Shown one piece after another: positions 17,974 through 27,401 of a stretch of 64,000 bases of DNA; the stretch's first letter is position 1; every line of letters begins with the position of its first letter. The DNA is from Cyclobacterium salsum (GTDB taxonomy: Bacteria > Bacteroidota > Bacteroidia > Cytophagales > Cyclobacteriaceae), in assembly GCF_010119245.1 (NCBI RefSeq), contig NZ_WNKG01000001.1, forward strand, positions 682,001 through 746,000, read 5' to 3'. A program made the position numbers and the translations under genes. The notes beneath the pieces were generated by a model. That model was not told the origin of the DNA and searched no databases. It saw only the letters and a program-made list of their open reading frames with translations.

Positions 17974-19559
17974 TCCTTAAAATCAGTTTCATAGTCCGTA
18001 TCGTTCACCCATCCGGTATTAAAGGATTCCCCCTCCATAAAGCGCGTGTAAAAATCCCGCTGGCTCTCCTGAGCATACTCATAGGAATCAAAAACGTCTC
18101 CATTCCCAACCATCCGGGGATCTTCCTGGGCTTCCAACTGCTGGAATAACTCTTCCTTTAGGTTTTCTTTAATGGCCTGGTATTCGGGATGCAGGGCCAG
18201 GTTATTTAGGCCTTCCGGGTCTTTTTGCCGGTCATAAAGCTCTTCCTGAGGCCGCTTGCCAAAGGAAAGATTCCAGAAATGGGTATTGCCGTCTACCCTT
18301 CGTTGATTTAAAATAACTGTTTTCGTAGGGCTTCCATCGGTATTAAGGTAACCGGTTTCAGGATTTCCCGCCGGCCAGCGATCTGTTTCAAAGTTGTGAA
18401 TGTAGGTAAAATCCTCTGTAACAATACCCCGAATTGGATAACCCTGATCATTTGGCCTCCCAATATCGTGGCGCTCTTTCCCTATTAATACGGCATTCCG
18501 CGAAGGATCTGTTTTGCCCGCTTGATCTGTTAGAAAAATCGGTACTAAACTTTTACCAGTCATGGGAGCCATACCGGAACTGTCTGCACCTATTTTTGCC
18601 AATTCCAGAAAGGTAGGAGCAAAATCAGTGAAATTAACAAAATCATCAATGACCCTCCCGGGATTTTGAATGTTGTTGCCCCACATTATTGCCAGGGGAA
18701 GATGGTTGGAATACTCGTAGGCCTGTCCTTTGACTCGCGGAAATGGCATGCCATTGTCCGAGGTTACGACGACCACGGTATTGTCCAACTCTCCCCGTTT
18801 TTCCAGCTCCTGAAGCATGACCATCAGGTGTTGGTCAAAATATTCGACCTCATAGGCATAATCCAGCAAATCATTTCTTACCGAATCATTATCCGGCCAG
18901 AAGGCCGGAACATGGTCAATACTGTCTATGGATTTACCAGCGAGCTCCGCCCCGGAACCATAGGAATAGGCTCTATGAGGTTCAGTAGCTCCGTACCAAA
19001 AATAAAAGGGAGTCTCTTCCGGTTTTTCATCCAGAAACTGGCTGAAATTGGCTGCGTAATCTACCTTGCTTATCTGCTCTGTGGGAGGATCCAATTGGAT
19101 GTCACTGTACCGGGGCCCGGTAAGCATTCTGGGTTTTCCATTCCGCTGACCGGGATTGCCGGGTGCCCAGCCCTTCCCGGTAAAACCGGTGAAATAGCCG
19201 TTTTCTCCCAATATTTCTACATGAGATGCAAATTTTTCCGGAAAAAACGGAACGTGGTTGGCGGCTTCTTCCAGCTGCCAGGAGTTCCTTCCGGTAAGAA
19301 TGATCGATCGGGATGGAGAGCATTTCGCATTCGGAGTATAGGCCCGGGAAAACAGCAAGCCTTCCCTGGCCACCCGGTCAAAAGCCGGTGTCTGAATCCA
19401 GTCAATACCATAGGCTCCCATATGCGGATAGGACAAATCATCCGCTATGGCAAACAGGATATTGGGTCTACGGGAGATTTCCATTACTTTTTCCTGACAA
19501 GAAAACAGGAAACAGCAACCGAAAACATACATTAATAATAGGTTATTTTGGGCAGCCAT
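17970..19559 (-). CDS. lipoprotein S1 sulfatase
   Basis: 529 aa. Lipobox FLFSC places a lipid-anchored Cys at 21. Metal-binding residues at IADD (40-41), formylglycine motif C80-S-P-S-R84, a GKGW motif near 128 in place of the more usual GKWH, and TSDNGMPFP for the second metal site. Paralogue of the downstream sulfatase with the same CSPSR motif but a distinct substrate pocket, so the pair probably removes sulfate from different positions. Starts 9 bp after the formylglycine-generating enzyme and overlaps the next sulfatase by 4 nt. Confidence 0.93.
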   Translation of the reverse strand: MAAQNNLLLMYVFGCCFLFSCQEKVMEISRRPNILFAIADDLSYPHMGAYGIDWIQTPAFDRVAREGLLFSRAYTPNAKCSPSRSIILTGRNSWQLEEAANHVPFFPEKFASHVEILGENGYFTGFTGKGWAPGNPGQRNGKPRMLTGPRYSDIQLDPPTEQISKVDYAANFSQFLDEKPEETPFYFWYGATEPHRAYSYGSGAELAGKSIDSIDHVPAFWPDNDSVRNDLLDYAYEVEYFDQHLMVMLQELEKRGELDNTVVVVTSDNGMPFPRVKGQAYEYSNHLPLAIMWGNNIQNPGRVIDDFVNFTDFAPTFLELAKIGADSSGMAPMTGKSLVPIFLTDQAGKTDPSRNAVLIGKERHDIGRPNDQGYPIRGIVTEDFTYIHNFETDRWPAGNPETGYLNTDGSPTKTVILNQRRVDGNTHFWNLSFGKRPQEELYDRQKDPEGLNNLALHPEYQAIKENLKEELFQQLEAQEDPRMVGNGDVFDSYEYAQESQRDFYTRFMEGESFNTGWVNDTDYETDFKE

Positions 19560-19568
19560 ACGTCTCGT

Positions 19569-20702
19569 TTAATTGGAGGATACACAACGGAACCCTGTGT
19601 GCTCCAGTCCGGTATCTGCGGATGACTTCATCTTGGCACTGACTCGATATCCCTCACAATAGGAAACATTGCAGAGAAAAGAGCCTCCTTTGACAACTTT
19701 CTTGGGAACGGTGGGCTCCTGCGGGTCATAACTGTCGGATGGACCTTGTGGATTTACCTGGACCTCGTCGTCCAAGCGGGAATAGTAGTCTTCCCGGTAC
19801 CAATCGTTGGTCCATTCCCAAACATTACCAGCCATGTCGTACAAGCCATGGGGATTAGGCTCAAATGATTTAGCCGGTGCCAGGCCCTGAAAACCGTCCT
19901 CGCCTTTATCCGTCACTGGAAACTCTCCCTGCCAGATATTGGCCATAAAACCGCTTTTTTCTACCGGATCATCTCCCCAGGGAAAGGATTTTTCTTCCAA
20001 CCCCCCTCTTGCGGCAAACTCCCATTCTGCTTCTGTCGGTAGTCGCTTTCCTGCCCATTTGGCATAGGCCACGGCATCGTCCCAGGCTACGTGCACCACC
20101 GGATAATCTTCTTTGCCCTCAATGCTGCTTCCGGGACCTTGCGGGTGTCTCCAGTTGGCTTCTGGTGTCCACTCCCACCAATGGGAGGCATTGTTTAAGG
20201 GAACAGACTGGTCAGGCGAGCTGAACGTAAGGGACGCCGCTACCAGTACTTCATCCGGTGGTTTGGGAGTACCGGGAGGTAGTTGTTTCTTGATTTCTTC
20301 CCAATCTGGCTTTTTCTCTGCCACGGTTACATAGCCGGTAGCCTCCACAAACGCTGCAAATTCCCGGTTGGTCACCTCGGTTTCGTCCATCCAGAAGCCA
20401 TCGACTTTAACCGTGTGGGCAGGAAGTTCATCCTTCCTTCCCCGGCCATCCGTAGCACCTCGGGTAAAGGTTCCACCTTCTATCCAAATCATTCCCTCAT
20501 GGGATACCGGGGCATCTCGCTCAGGAATAGCATTTTCTGTATCAGCATTGCCTGCAGAAAAGCGGTCCGGAATGGTGCCATGGCAGTCCGTCATGTCTTC
20601 GGTGATTTCTTCGTTTTCAGAAGAATCGGAAGAAGAAGAGCAGGAAACTTGCCCCATTAGAATTAGTATTAGAAAAGGCCAAAGCCTAAAACGCATATTC
20701 AT
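19569..20702 (-). CDS. formylglycine-generating enzyme (sulfatase maturase), lipoprotein
   Basis: 377 aa with a lipoprotein signal (GQVSC, Cys21) and a Ser-rich linker. The FGE-sulfatase fold covers about residues 50-377: IEGGTFTRG, ETEVTNREFAAFV, HVAWDDAVAYAKW, LPTEAEWEFAARGG, GNVWEW, and the active-site copper-binding cysteines of true FGE, C344 and C349 (CNVSYC, the C-x4-C spacing), within GGSFLCNVSYCEGYR. Many family members lack this pair, so this one should really oxidise sulfatase cysteines to formylglycine, using oxygen. It precedes two CSPSR sulfatases by 9 bp. Its export means maturation after translocation. Confidence 0.93.
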   Translation of the reverse strand: MNMRFRLWPFLILILMGQVSCSSSSDSSENEEITEDMTDCHGTIPDRFSAGNADTENAIPERDAPVSHEGMIWIEGGTFTRGATDGRGRKDELPAHTVKVDGFWMDETEVTNREFAAFVEATGYVTVAEKKPDWEEIKKQLPPGTPKPPDEVLVAASLTFSSPDQSVPLNNASHWWEWTPEANWRHPQGPGSSIEGKEDYPVVHVAWDDAVAYAKWAGKRLPTEAEWEFAARGGLEEKSFPWGDDPVEKSGFMANIWQGEFPVTDKGEDGFQGLAPAKSFEPNPHGLYDMAGNVWEWTNDWYREDYYSRLDDEVQVNPQGPSDSYDPQEPTVPKKVVKGGSFLCNVSYCEGYRVSAKMKSSADTGLEHTGFRCVSSN

Positions 20703-20809
20703 ATTAGTTGTATTTGTTTATCGGTTTCAATTTAATGAAGTTAGCCAAAAAGCCCTATGGATCGTGCTAATTTTTGATGAACGCATCTTTCTTTCCATAA
20801 ATCAGCCGT

Positions 20810-22702
20810 TTACCAGGTGCCTTTTAGGTAAGCGAGTCTTCGCTCCACCTCCGGATTGGTTGCCCTAACGACCAAATCACCTGGATCAGACTGTGGTTTA
20901 AACCGGCTGTGATCAAGGAAATACACCAGGGTATTCAGTCCAATCAATGCTGCTACCGGATCCCGCGTTCCCTGAATCCAGGAAAACAGGGCCGGAAAAG
21001 GATTGTCTATTTCAAGGATTCCCATCAACTCGATCGCCCGTAATTGCACCATGGCTTGTTCCTCTTCCCTCCAATCCGGGAATGACCCGTACTCCGAGGC
21101 AATGCTTTTTCCAAAAGTTGCGGCCACCATATAGGCCCAGTACCTTTCCAGATAGGAGCCTGATTGCAGGGTCTGGAAGATGTTTTCCCGAACTTCCCTC
21201 CAGGGTTGGGTCGCCCAGTCTGAAATACGAATCAATTTTATCAACTCGGGATGAAAAGCCTTTCCATAGGCCACCGGATTGTCCATGGCCTCGTTGACAA
21301 GCAGGTTTTCAGGTAAAAAACCCAGGTCGTTATGAGCTGCAAGCCATTGGTTTAAACCCACTCTCATTTCATTCAAGACAGCTATTCTAGCAGGATCTGT
21401 GGCAAGATTTTTCGTTTCAAAAGGGTCCTGCTCCAAATCGAAAAGCATTTCAACCGGCTTGGCTTCAAAGAAAGCGCCTTCGATTTCATCTAGTTTTCCC
21501 TGATCGTGTAAGCTTCTCCACTCTGCAAAAGCCATCATTTTGTACCGGTAATTGTTTTGCAAGCCATCCGGATACCAGGGCTGGTAATGGCGGATGTATT
21601 TCCATTTGCCTTTACGAAAGGAACGGACCATTTCGTACTTTTCATCAAACCGATCCGCATGTCCGTAAGCCTCGTCCCTGGATTCCAGTTCGTCCGGGGT
21701 CAAACCCTCTCCCAGAAAAGGCTTCCCATTCATGGGTTCCGGAATTTCTATACCGGCCAGGCGAAGTACGGTGGGGGCAAAATCGATAAAACTGACGAAG
21801 GCTTCGGGTGAATCTCCTTTCTCATAGGGAACCAAATGCTTCCAGTTTTCAGGTATACGGATCACTAAGGGTACATTCAGGCCTGTTTCGTACAAATACC
21901 CCTTACTACCTGGCAAAACGCCTCCATGGTCACCAAAGTAAAAAACGAAGGTATCTTCCAACACGCCTGCCTCCTCCAGTTCCTTGATTTTCTGAGCCAC
22001 CCAGTCATCAATTTCCCGAATTTTATCCCGGTGATATGCCGTGGTATAACGAAATAAGGGTGTATCTGGAAAATGGGGAAATAGCCTTACCTGAGCCGGG
22101 TCGTCGGTAGGAACGTAGCTATTCATCCGTTCTTTGTCAAAATGCAAGCGGCTTTCGTGAGATCCGGTATAGGTTTCCTGATGAAAAAAGGGCATTTCCA
22201 CCTGGGGCTTGTTTTGCCAGGAAGCCTGATTAGAAGACACATCCCAAACCCCTTCGCCCTCCTCGGCATTGTAGTCCTTTTTAGCATTGTTGGTGGTATA
22301 ATATCCCGCTTTTCGCAAATAGGCCGGAAACATTTCCAAGCCATCGGGCATGGGAGCAGACTGTATCTTCCGGTGCAGGTGAATTCCCGTTCGCGTGGCC
22401 AGGGTGCCCGTGATAAGCGTACTTCGGGCCACCGAACATACCGGCGAATTCGAAAACGCATGCCCGTAGCTCAGCCCGTGGGTTGCCATTTCTTCAATAG
22501 CCGGTGTGGACACTCCATTTGGATCAAAAAGCTCCATGAAGTGTTTTGAATTGTCCTCCGATATCAAAAAGACGATGTTTGGCTTAGCCGCCCGTTTTGA
22601 CGGTACGTTTTTGCCAAAAACCGTCAAAAACGGAGCATAAAAACACAAAAGGGTGATAAATAGGTAACGAAAGGAAGGTAGCGAAAGGAAGGTAATGGGC
22701 AT
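20810..22702 (-). CDS. S1 sulfatase with atypical C-S-V-A-R motif
   Basis: 630 aa from the ATG at 22702; a TTG five codons upstream overlaps the preceding stop but gives no better signal peptide. An N-terminal hydrophobic segment (about 8-30) acts as signal. Sulfatase features: SEDNS instead of ADD for the metal site (about 48-52), formylglycine motif C89-S-V-A-R93, YFGDHGG for the second metal site. Val in place of Pro/Ala at the third motif position departs from the C-x-[P/A]-x-R consensus. A long C-terminal helical extension (about 470-630, HEAT-like, DPVAALIGLNTLVYFL) is extra. 107 bp precede the downstream FGE gene and 11 bp separate it from the lyase-like gene upstream. Confidence 0.88.
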   Translation of the reverse strand: MPITFLSLPSFRYLFITLLCFYAPFLTVFGKNVPSKRAAKPNIVFLISEDNSKHFMELFDPNGVSTPAIEEMATHGLSYGHAFSNSPVCSVARSTLITGTLATRTGIHLHRKIQSAPMPDGLEMFPAYLRKAGYYTTNNAKKDYNAEEGEGVWDVSSNQASWQNKPQVEMPFFHQETYTGSHESRLHFDKERMNSYVPTDDPAQVRLFPHFPDTPLFRYTTAYHRDKIREIDDWVAQKIKELEEAGVLEDTFVFYFGDHGGVLPGSKGYLYETGLNVPLVIRIPENWKHLVPYEKGDSPEAFVSFIDFAPTVLRLAGIEIPEPMNGKPFLGEGLTPDELESRDEAYGHADRFDEKYEMVRSFRKGKWKYIRHYQPWYPDGLQNNYRYKMMAFAEWRSLHDQGKLDEIEGAFFEAKPVEMLFDLEQDPFETKNLATDPARIAVLNEMRVGLNQWLAAHNDLGFLPENLLVNEAMDNPVAYGKAFHPELIKLIRISDWATQPWREVRENIFQTLQSGSYLERYWAYMVAATFGKSIASEYGSFPDWREEEQAMVQLRAIELMGILEIDNPFPALFSWIQGTRDPVAALIGLNTLVYFLDHSRFKPQSDPGDLVVRATNPEVERRLAYLKGTW

Positions 22703-22713
22703 ATCGGCTAATT

Positions 22714-24432
22714 TCAAGTGATTTGTAACGTTTGATGAAAAGGTGTAAACCCGGTTAGAAAAACAGTCGGAGCATCCTGTCTTGGTAAAGCTCCCCTAAG
22801 TTGCACCCAGCGGTGCTGATGCCGGCCAGGGCCAAAATGAATGGCCGAACCGGCATGGGAGTATTTCCCCATCCCTTCTTTCAGGTAATATGTATCCTCT
22901 AGTTCTTCGTGAGGAACCGTCCCCACAAAGGTACCCCCGGGTCTGAAAATAAGTTCCAGCGCCACCGGCACCCGCTCGGTGCCCTCAATGCTGATCTCCA
23001 ACGAAAATCCCTGCTCTGCTTCGCGAATGGTAACCCGACTGTTGAGTTCCTGGACTTCGGATTGAGGTCGTTCCGATCGGGGCATTTTAGACCAATCCCC
23101 GTCCCCGCTGATTCTGTCCTTTGGAAAGGGTTGGTAGTAAGGGCCTCTCAAATAACTGCTGAGAATATAGGTCCCGTTTTCTTCTTTCAGGTTTTCGGAG
23201 ACAAATTGCCCTTTTCCAAAAAATGAACTGGCAAACCGGATTCCCTGAAGTGCCAGCGAAGATTTATGAAAGGTGAAAAACACCGGGCTACCCATTAGGA
23301 TGGATGCGTCGTAGTCCCCTCTACGTATCCGAGCCAGATTCGAGTGTCGAAATACGCGGGCATAGGAATCGGGCAGTGGTTTCGGTTCCGGCAATTCTTT
23401 CCACAAGTTCTTGTCTTCCAGAAAATAATATAAGAATCCGGTCGTTTTCTCGAAGGCGGTCGCTTCAATAAGTTTACAGGCGGCTGCATATTGTCCGTTC
23501 CCATCTTTAAGTGCCATGTACCGATACGGATAATAATAATTTTCAAGCGTTCCAATAATAGAATTATCCTGCCTTCCGGAAGCTTCGGTGACAATTTCCC
23601 CGTTGGGATGCAGGTAATAAAAATTCATGTCCAGGTTTTGGCGCACGTAGCTATATAGTTCTGGCTTATCGAATCCCCGTGCCGTGCTGATCAACACCCG
23701 ATTACTGAGGGATGAATAAATATAGCTGCTTTTTTCCTCGTACTGACCGTCTGCATCCAAATCGATCCCCTCAGAAAGCCAACGTTCCGCACGTTCGAGG
23801 TAGGCTGGATTCTGCTCGATTTTGGATAACTCAGCCAGTGCCGAACACACCACCCAGCGATGGTTGGGGGTGTGAATCCCTCCTACTTTTAGTGCCTCTC
23901 CAGCCTGCAACAAAAATTGCTTGAGGGGAATGGTGATGCTGCTTTTTTCTGGCACGGAACTATTTTCCAGCAAACGCCATACAGGTGCCAGCCATTTGAC
24001 GATAAAACCAGTATCGGGAGTGGAATGAAAATTGGTTGACAACAGGTCAATGGTCCCGTCTTCATGCTGCAGGCCGTGAAGAAATTCTGCGGCATGCCCC
24101 AGCTTTTTAACCAAACCGGAATCGGCATGGTAGGCAGATTCGGGACTTATAAGGGCGCAAATACCTGTTTTTAGGAAACTCGTCGCCGCATGCGGGGATG
24201 GCATTCCATATCCATCCAAAACCTCCCCATAATGGGGAGAGTCCGGATCCGATACATACCGTTGCTGTACCCTTTCCAGGGAAGCGTCGTTATTGGCAAT
24301 CATTTTTCGAAGCCATTCCGGCTTTTCATCAGAATGATTCTCTGCTGTAAAGAGGGAAGGTAAAGCGGCGGGTACCAATGGAGCCAAGAGGGCCACTTGT
24401 CCGTTTTTACGAATAAACGTTCTTCGTTTCAT
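22714..24432 (-). CDS. exported alpha/alpha-toroid protein, putative polysaccharide lyase
   Basis: 572 aa. Tat-like N-terminus (KRRTFIRK at 2-9 with a hydrophobic run to 25). Residues about 50-360 are helical and toroid-like, with an Asn-His-Arg triad (HTPNHRW, 190-192) and a tyrosine-rich region following ASGRQD (about 284-305); residues about 370-570 are a beta-sandwich. This two-domain plan with an Asn/His/Arg/Tyr centre is that of chondroitin AC-type and heparinase-II/III-type polysaccharide lyases. I cannot place it in a named PL family. Its position between two sulfatases supports action on a sulfated uronate polysaccharide. Confidence 0.65.
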   Translation of the reverse strand: MKRRTFIRKNGQVALLAPLVPAALPSLFTAENHSDEKPEWLRKMIANNDASLERVQQRYVSDPDSPHYGEVLDGYGMPSPHAATSFLKTGICALISPESAYHADSGLVKKLGHAAEFLHGLQHEDGTIDLLSTNFHSTPDTGFIVKWLAPVWRLLENSSVPEKSSITIPLKQFLLQAGEALKVGGIHTPNHRWVVCSALAELSKIEQNPAYLERAERWLSEGIDLDADGQYEEKSSYIYSSLSNRVLISTARGFDKPELYSYVRQNLDMNFYYLHPNGEIVTEASGRQDNSIIGTLENYYYPYRYMALKDGNGQYAAACKLIEATAFEKTTGFLYYFLEDKNLWKELPEPKPLPDSYARVFRHSNLARIRRGDYDASILMGSPVFFTFHKSSLALQGIRFASSFFGKGQFVSENLKEENGTYILSSYLRGPYYQPFPKDRISGDGDWSKMPRSERPQSEVQELNSRVTIREAEQGFSLEISIEGTERVPVALELIFRPGGTFVGTVPHEELEDTYYLKEGMGKYSHAGSAIHFGPGRHQHRWVQLRGALPRQDAPTVFLTGFTPFHQTLQIT

Positions 24433-24512
24433 TAAAGAGGTTATTTTTGGGTATTAGTGAAGGTTTGAATATACCAATTTTTGCTTTCTGAAAAAGAAAG
24501 CTTCTCAAAAAA

Positions 24513-26048
24513 TTATTGGTAGGCCCAGCTTACCTGATCCCAGATTTCAGGGCCGTCGTTTTTTTGCTTAGGACCGGCAGTGCTTCTGCCCTCTTTTATC
24601 AGTGCAATCAGTTCTTTTTTTAAATCCTCCACTCTCTCAGGATACCGATCCACCAGGTTATTTTCTTCTCCAGGATCGGTAGCCAGGTTATATAGCTGAA
24701 AATCCGGTAAGTCTTCCAGGCCGTTTCTGGTAAGCGGTTCGGTCCATCCCCCGGAGCCGGGCCAGCAAATCAGTTTCCAGTCCCCTCTGCGAATCGCAAA
24801 ACGGCCTTCGATGGAATGGTGAACGATAGAAGCCCTTTCGGAATCCGAATTTCCCTGCATTAAGGTAGGTAAAAAGCTAAAGCTATCTTCGCCTGCATTT
24901 TCCGGAAGTGGTTTCCCCAACATTTCGGCCACCGTAGCCATTAGGTCGGTGGTGCAGATAAGCTGATCTGAAGTGCTGCCGGTAGCAATTTTCTCCGGCC
25001 AGTGCACCAAAAAGGGTACCCGGTGTCCTCCTTCGTATATATCCGCCTTGTGGCCCCGCCAGCCATTGCTGGGATCGTGCCCGACCTGTGCCAATTCCGG
25101 GTAATCCGCCCGTGGGGAGCAGCCGTTATCTGAAGTAAAAATAATCACCGTATTCTCCAGCATCCCTTTTTTCTCCAGAGCCCCAATGATCTGTCCGACC
25201 ACATCGTCTACCTGCAACATAAAATCACCGTACATATTCGAATTGCTTTTGCCCATAAATTCGGTAAGGGGTAAAATTGGGGTATGGGGAGCGGGCAAGG
25301 CAAAATAAAGAAAGAACGGATCGGCCGAACGGGCCTGCCGGTCAATGTAGCTCACCGCTTTTTCAGTCAGATGGGGAAGTGTTAACGTATGGTCAAAATC
25401 CGAACCGGTAGGACCATCTCTCCAAAAGCCCTTTTCGTCTGCATTGACGGTTCTTCGGTCGGGCAGGGCGGTCACCCGATCGTTTTCCAGGTAGACGTAG
25501 GGAGGAATATCTAGTGAACTGCTGATACCGTAGGAATAAGTAAATCCCCGGTCATTTGGACCATTTTGGATGGGCTGGGTATAATCCACCTCCAGGATCT
25601 GATTCAGGTTGTTTATATTCTCATATTCTTGTTTGAAGGACCAGTCCCAACCCAGATGCCATTTTCCCACAAAGGCAGTATGGTAGCCCGCCTCCTGCAG
25701 GTAATCTCCCACCGTAAGCCGCTCACTTGAAATCAGGGGAGCCGAAAATCCACCCAGCACCCCGTTTTTCAGCTCCGAGCGCCAGTTGTACCGGCCCGTC
25801 AGGATTCCATACCGGGTCGGCGTGCAAACCGCAGAGCTGGTATGTGCATCCGTAAATCTTAACCCATCACTTGCCAACCGATCAATATTCGGCGTGGTAA
25901 AAGCGGCATCGGAGTTGTAACAGGAGGCATCTCCTATCCCCATGTCGTCAGCAAGGATATAAACAATATTGGGTCGGGCGTTTTCTTGCGCCATGGCCTT
26001 GAAGGCCAAACAAAAACAAAGAAGGATAAGGTACCTGGAATGCATCAT
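24513..26048 (-). CDS. secreted S1 arylsulfatase
   Basis: 511 aa, signal peptide to about residue 20 (KAMAQ). Metal-binding ADD at 33-35 (ILADDMGIGDASCY), formylglycine motif C75-T-P-T-R79 followed by the typical YGILTGRY, GKWHLG (about 125-130) and FTSDNGCSPRADYP for the second metal site. The CTPTR plus TGRYNWRS pattern is typical of the large arylsulfatase A-like branch of Bacteroidota S1 enzymes. Lies 53 bp downstream of the M14 peptidase and 80 bp ahead of the lyase-like gene; probably one transcription unit with them. Confidence 0.93.
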   Translation of the reverse strand: MMHSRYLILLCFCLAFKAMAQENARPNIVYILADDMGIGDASCYNSDAAFTTPNIDRLASDGLRFTDAHTSSAVCTPTRYGILTGRYNWRSELKNGVLGGFSAPLISSERLTVGDYLQEAGYHTAFVGKWHLGWDWSFKQEYENINNLNQILEVDYTQPIQNGPNDRGFTYSYGISSSLDIPPYVYLENDRVTALPDRRTVNADEKGFWRDGPTGSDFDHTLTLPHLTEKAVSYIDRQARSADPFFLYFALPAPHTPILPLTEFMGKSNSNMYGDFMLQVDDVVGQIIGALEKKGMLENTVIIFTSDNGCSPRADYPELAQVGHDPSNGWRGHKADIYEGGHRVPFLVHWPEKIATGSTSDQLICTTDLMATVAEMLGKPLPENAGEDSFSFLPTLMQGNSDSERASIVHHSIEGRFAIRRGDWKLICWPGSGGWTEPLTRNGLEDLPDFQLYNLATDPGEENNLVDRYPERVEDLKKELIALIKEGRSTAGPKQKNDGPEIWDQVSWAYQ

Positions 26049-26101
26049 GCTTTAATTGGTTTCAATAGAATGTACTGTCGATTAGAAAGAAAGATAGCCG
26101 A

Positions 26102-27265
26102 TTACTTCTCCCAAATCAACCGGTTGTCCCGAATGTAGGAAAAAATTTCCCGGTACAGGACGAGTTGAATGTCCAGTAGTTCCTCGTAGCTGGTACCGTC
26201 TTCCAGGGTTCCGTGTGGGCTTTCGAAGGTAAAGGCCATGGTTCCACTGGCATGGTGCAAGGCACTTACCAGGTTAAAGGAGGCCCTTGGAGGAAATTCC
26301 GGATCGTCGTCTTCCAGACTCAGCCCCCAATTTTCGGGCCTATGGGGCAGGTCGCCGGCAATAAAAGCCTGATTCAGTTGTTGGGCAAAATCGGCAATCC
26401 GCTTTTTCAAAAAAAGTGGGGCATGACTGTTCTGAATGACAAAAGGAGTACAAGAACAGGAGTGTAGGGAAACACTCAAATCGGGTGCCTCCTCTTTGGC
26501 CAACTGCAGGATGGCTTTGGTTTCCGCAGCCATGGGATCAAAAAAATCGTCGTGCATGATATTGATCCCGTTGTCATTAAAGTAGGCTCCCAAAATACCC
26601 ACATCTCCTTTCATGGGATGCAACGATTTGGCCCCTGGCCAACGCCAAAAGGTACCGTCCTGCTGGGTTCCCTGCCCGTATTTGGTCATGATTTCTTCAG
26701 GGAGTCCTTTGAAGGTATCGTAGGGATTTCTTCTCCTTCCATCCGGATTGCCACTGGGAACGATGATTACCCGAAACTCGTCAAAGAAGGCCTGCAGCTC
26801 CGGCCATTCCATGCCCCGGTAATCACTGCCCGTTTCGGCAATATGCAGCAGGTTTACCAAGCCGGAAATCCCTTCCCCTTCCTGCCCGTGAACCGGGCCG
26901 ATGAAGTAAACCACCGGTTTGGTGTCTGAGGTCTTTTCAGCAAAAAAGGCTGGATTTCGAGCTGCTACGGCTGAGTTATAATTGGCCTGACTACGAAAAT
27001 CCTCCTTTTCTCCATAGAAAACGGCGTACAGGGGTAAGCCGCCTGCCGAGTAGGCAATGCGTTCGACTTTTCCTTTTTCAAGCAGCGCCATTTCCGCTTC
27101 GATATCCGACAAGCGGGATTTATAAAAGTCTGGTATATCCGAAGGGTTTTCCGGATCTCCGGGCTCAGGTAAGGGCTGGGAGAACGTACTTCCGGCCAAA
27201 AAGCAGAAAGTCAACAGGAGAGCTGACAAAGAAAAGGCTGTGTTCATTGGGTTGGGTTTTAACAT
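26102..27265 (-). CDS. secreted M14-family zinc carboxypeptidase-like protein
   Basis: 387 aa, signal peptide (MNTAFSLSALLLTFCFLAGSTFS; the ATG at residue 7 could be the true start). The M14 zinc ligands are present: H126 and E129 (GPVHGQEGEG), H268 (SLHSCSC), and the catalytic Glu is E348 (FTFESPHG). Substrate-binding NPDGRRRNP (173-181) corresponds to the family's N/R pair. Such M14 proteins hydrolyse C-terminal residues or modified amides. Located as the first gene of the sulfatase array, an unusual companion; it might remove a peptide or amide substituent, but this is inference. Confidence 0.88.
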   Translation of the reverse strand: MLKPNPMNTAFSLSALLLTFCFLAGSTFSQPLPEPGDPENPSDIPDFYKSRLSDIEAEMALLEKGKVERIAYSAGGLPLYAVFYGEKEDFRSQANYNSAVAARNPAFFAEKTSDTKPVVYFIGPVHGQEGEGISGLVNLLHIAETGSDYRGMEWPELQAFFDEFRVIIVPSGNPDGRRRNPYDTFKGLPEEIMTKYGQGTQQDGTFWRWPGAKSLHPMKGDVGILGAYFNDNGINIMHDDFFDPMAAETKAILQLAKEEAPDLSVSLHSCSCTPFVIQNSHAPLFLKKRIADFAQQLNQAFIAGDLPHRPENWGLSLEDDDPEFPPRASFNLVSALHHASGTMAFTFESPHGTLEDGTSYEELLDIQLVLYREIFSYIRDNRLIWEK

Positions 27266-27343
27266 TCAAACAGTTAATTTCAAGGCAATTTATAGAAATA
27301 TAAAGAGAACACCCCTAATAATACGTGGAATAGGTTTCGTATT

Positions 27344-27376
27344 AGACCTGACAGGTTTTAAAAACCTGTCAGGTCT
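27344..27376. repeat. perfect 16-bp-arm palindrome, possible terminator or dispersed repeat
   Basis: Two perfectly complementary 16-nt arms (27344-27359 and 27361-27376; core ACCTGACAGG / CCTGTCAGGT) with a one-base centre. It lies between the UPF0261 gene stop (27402) and the start of the M14 gene (27265). The arms could form a strong hairpin on either strand, but no T-run follows on the minus strand. Similar palindromes are widespread in Bacteroidota intergenic DNA. Confidence 0.75.
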
Positions 27377-27401
27377 TCTTCACGCTTTTTGACTACTATC
27401 C

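Noticed and set aside
18666-19535. 289-codon open frame on the plus strand
   Set aside because: Antisense to a sulfatase with all expected motifs; no protein-like signal of its own.
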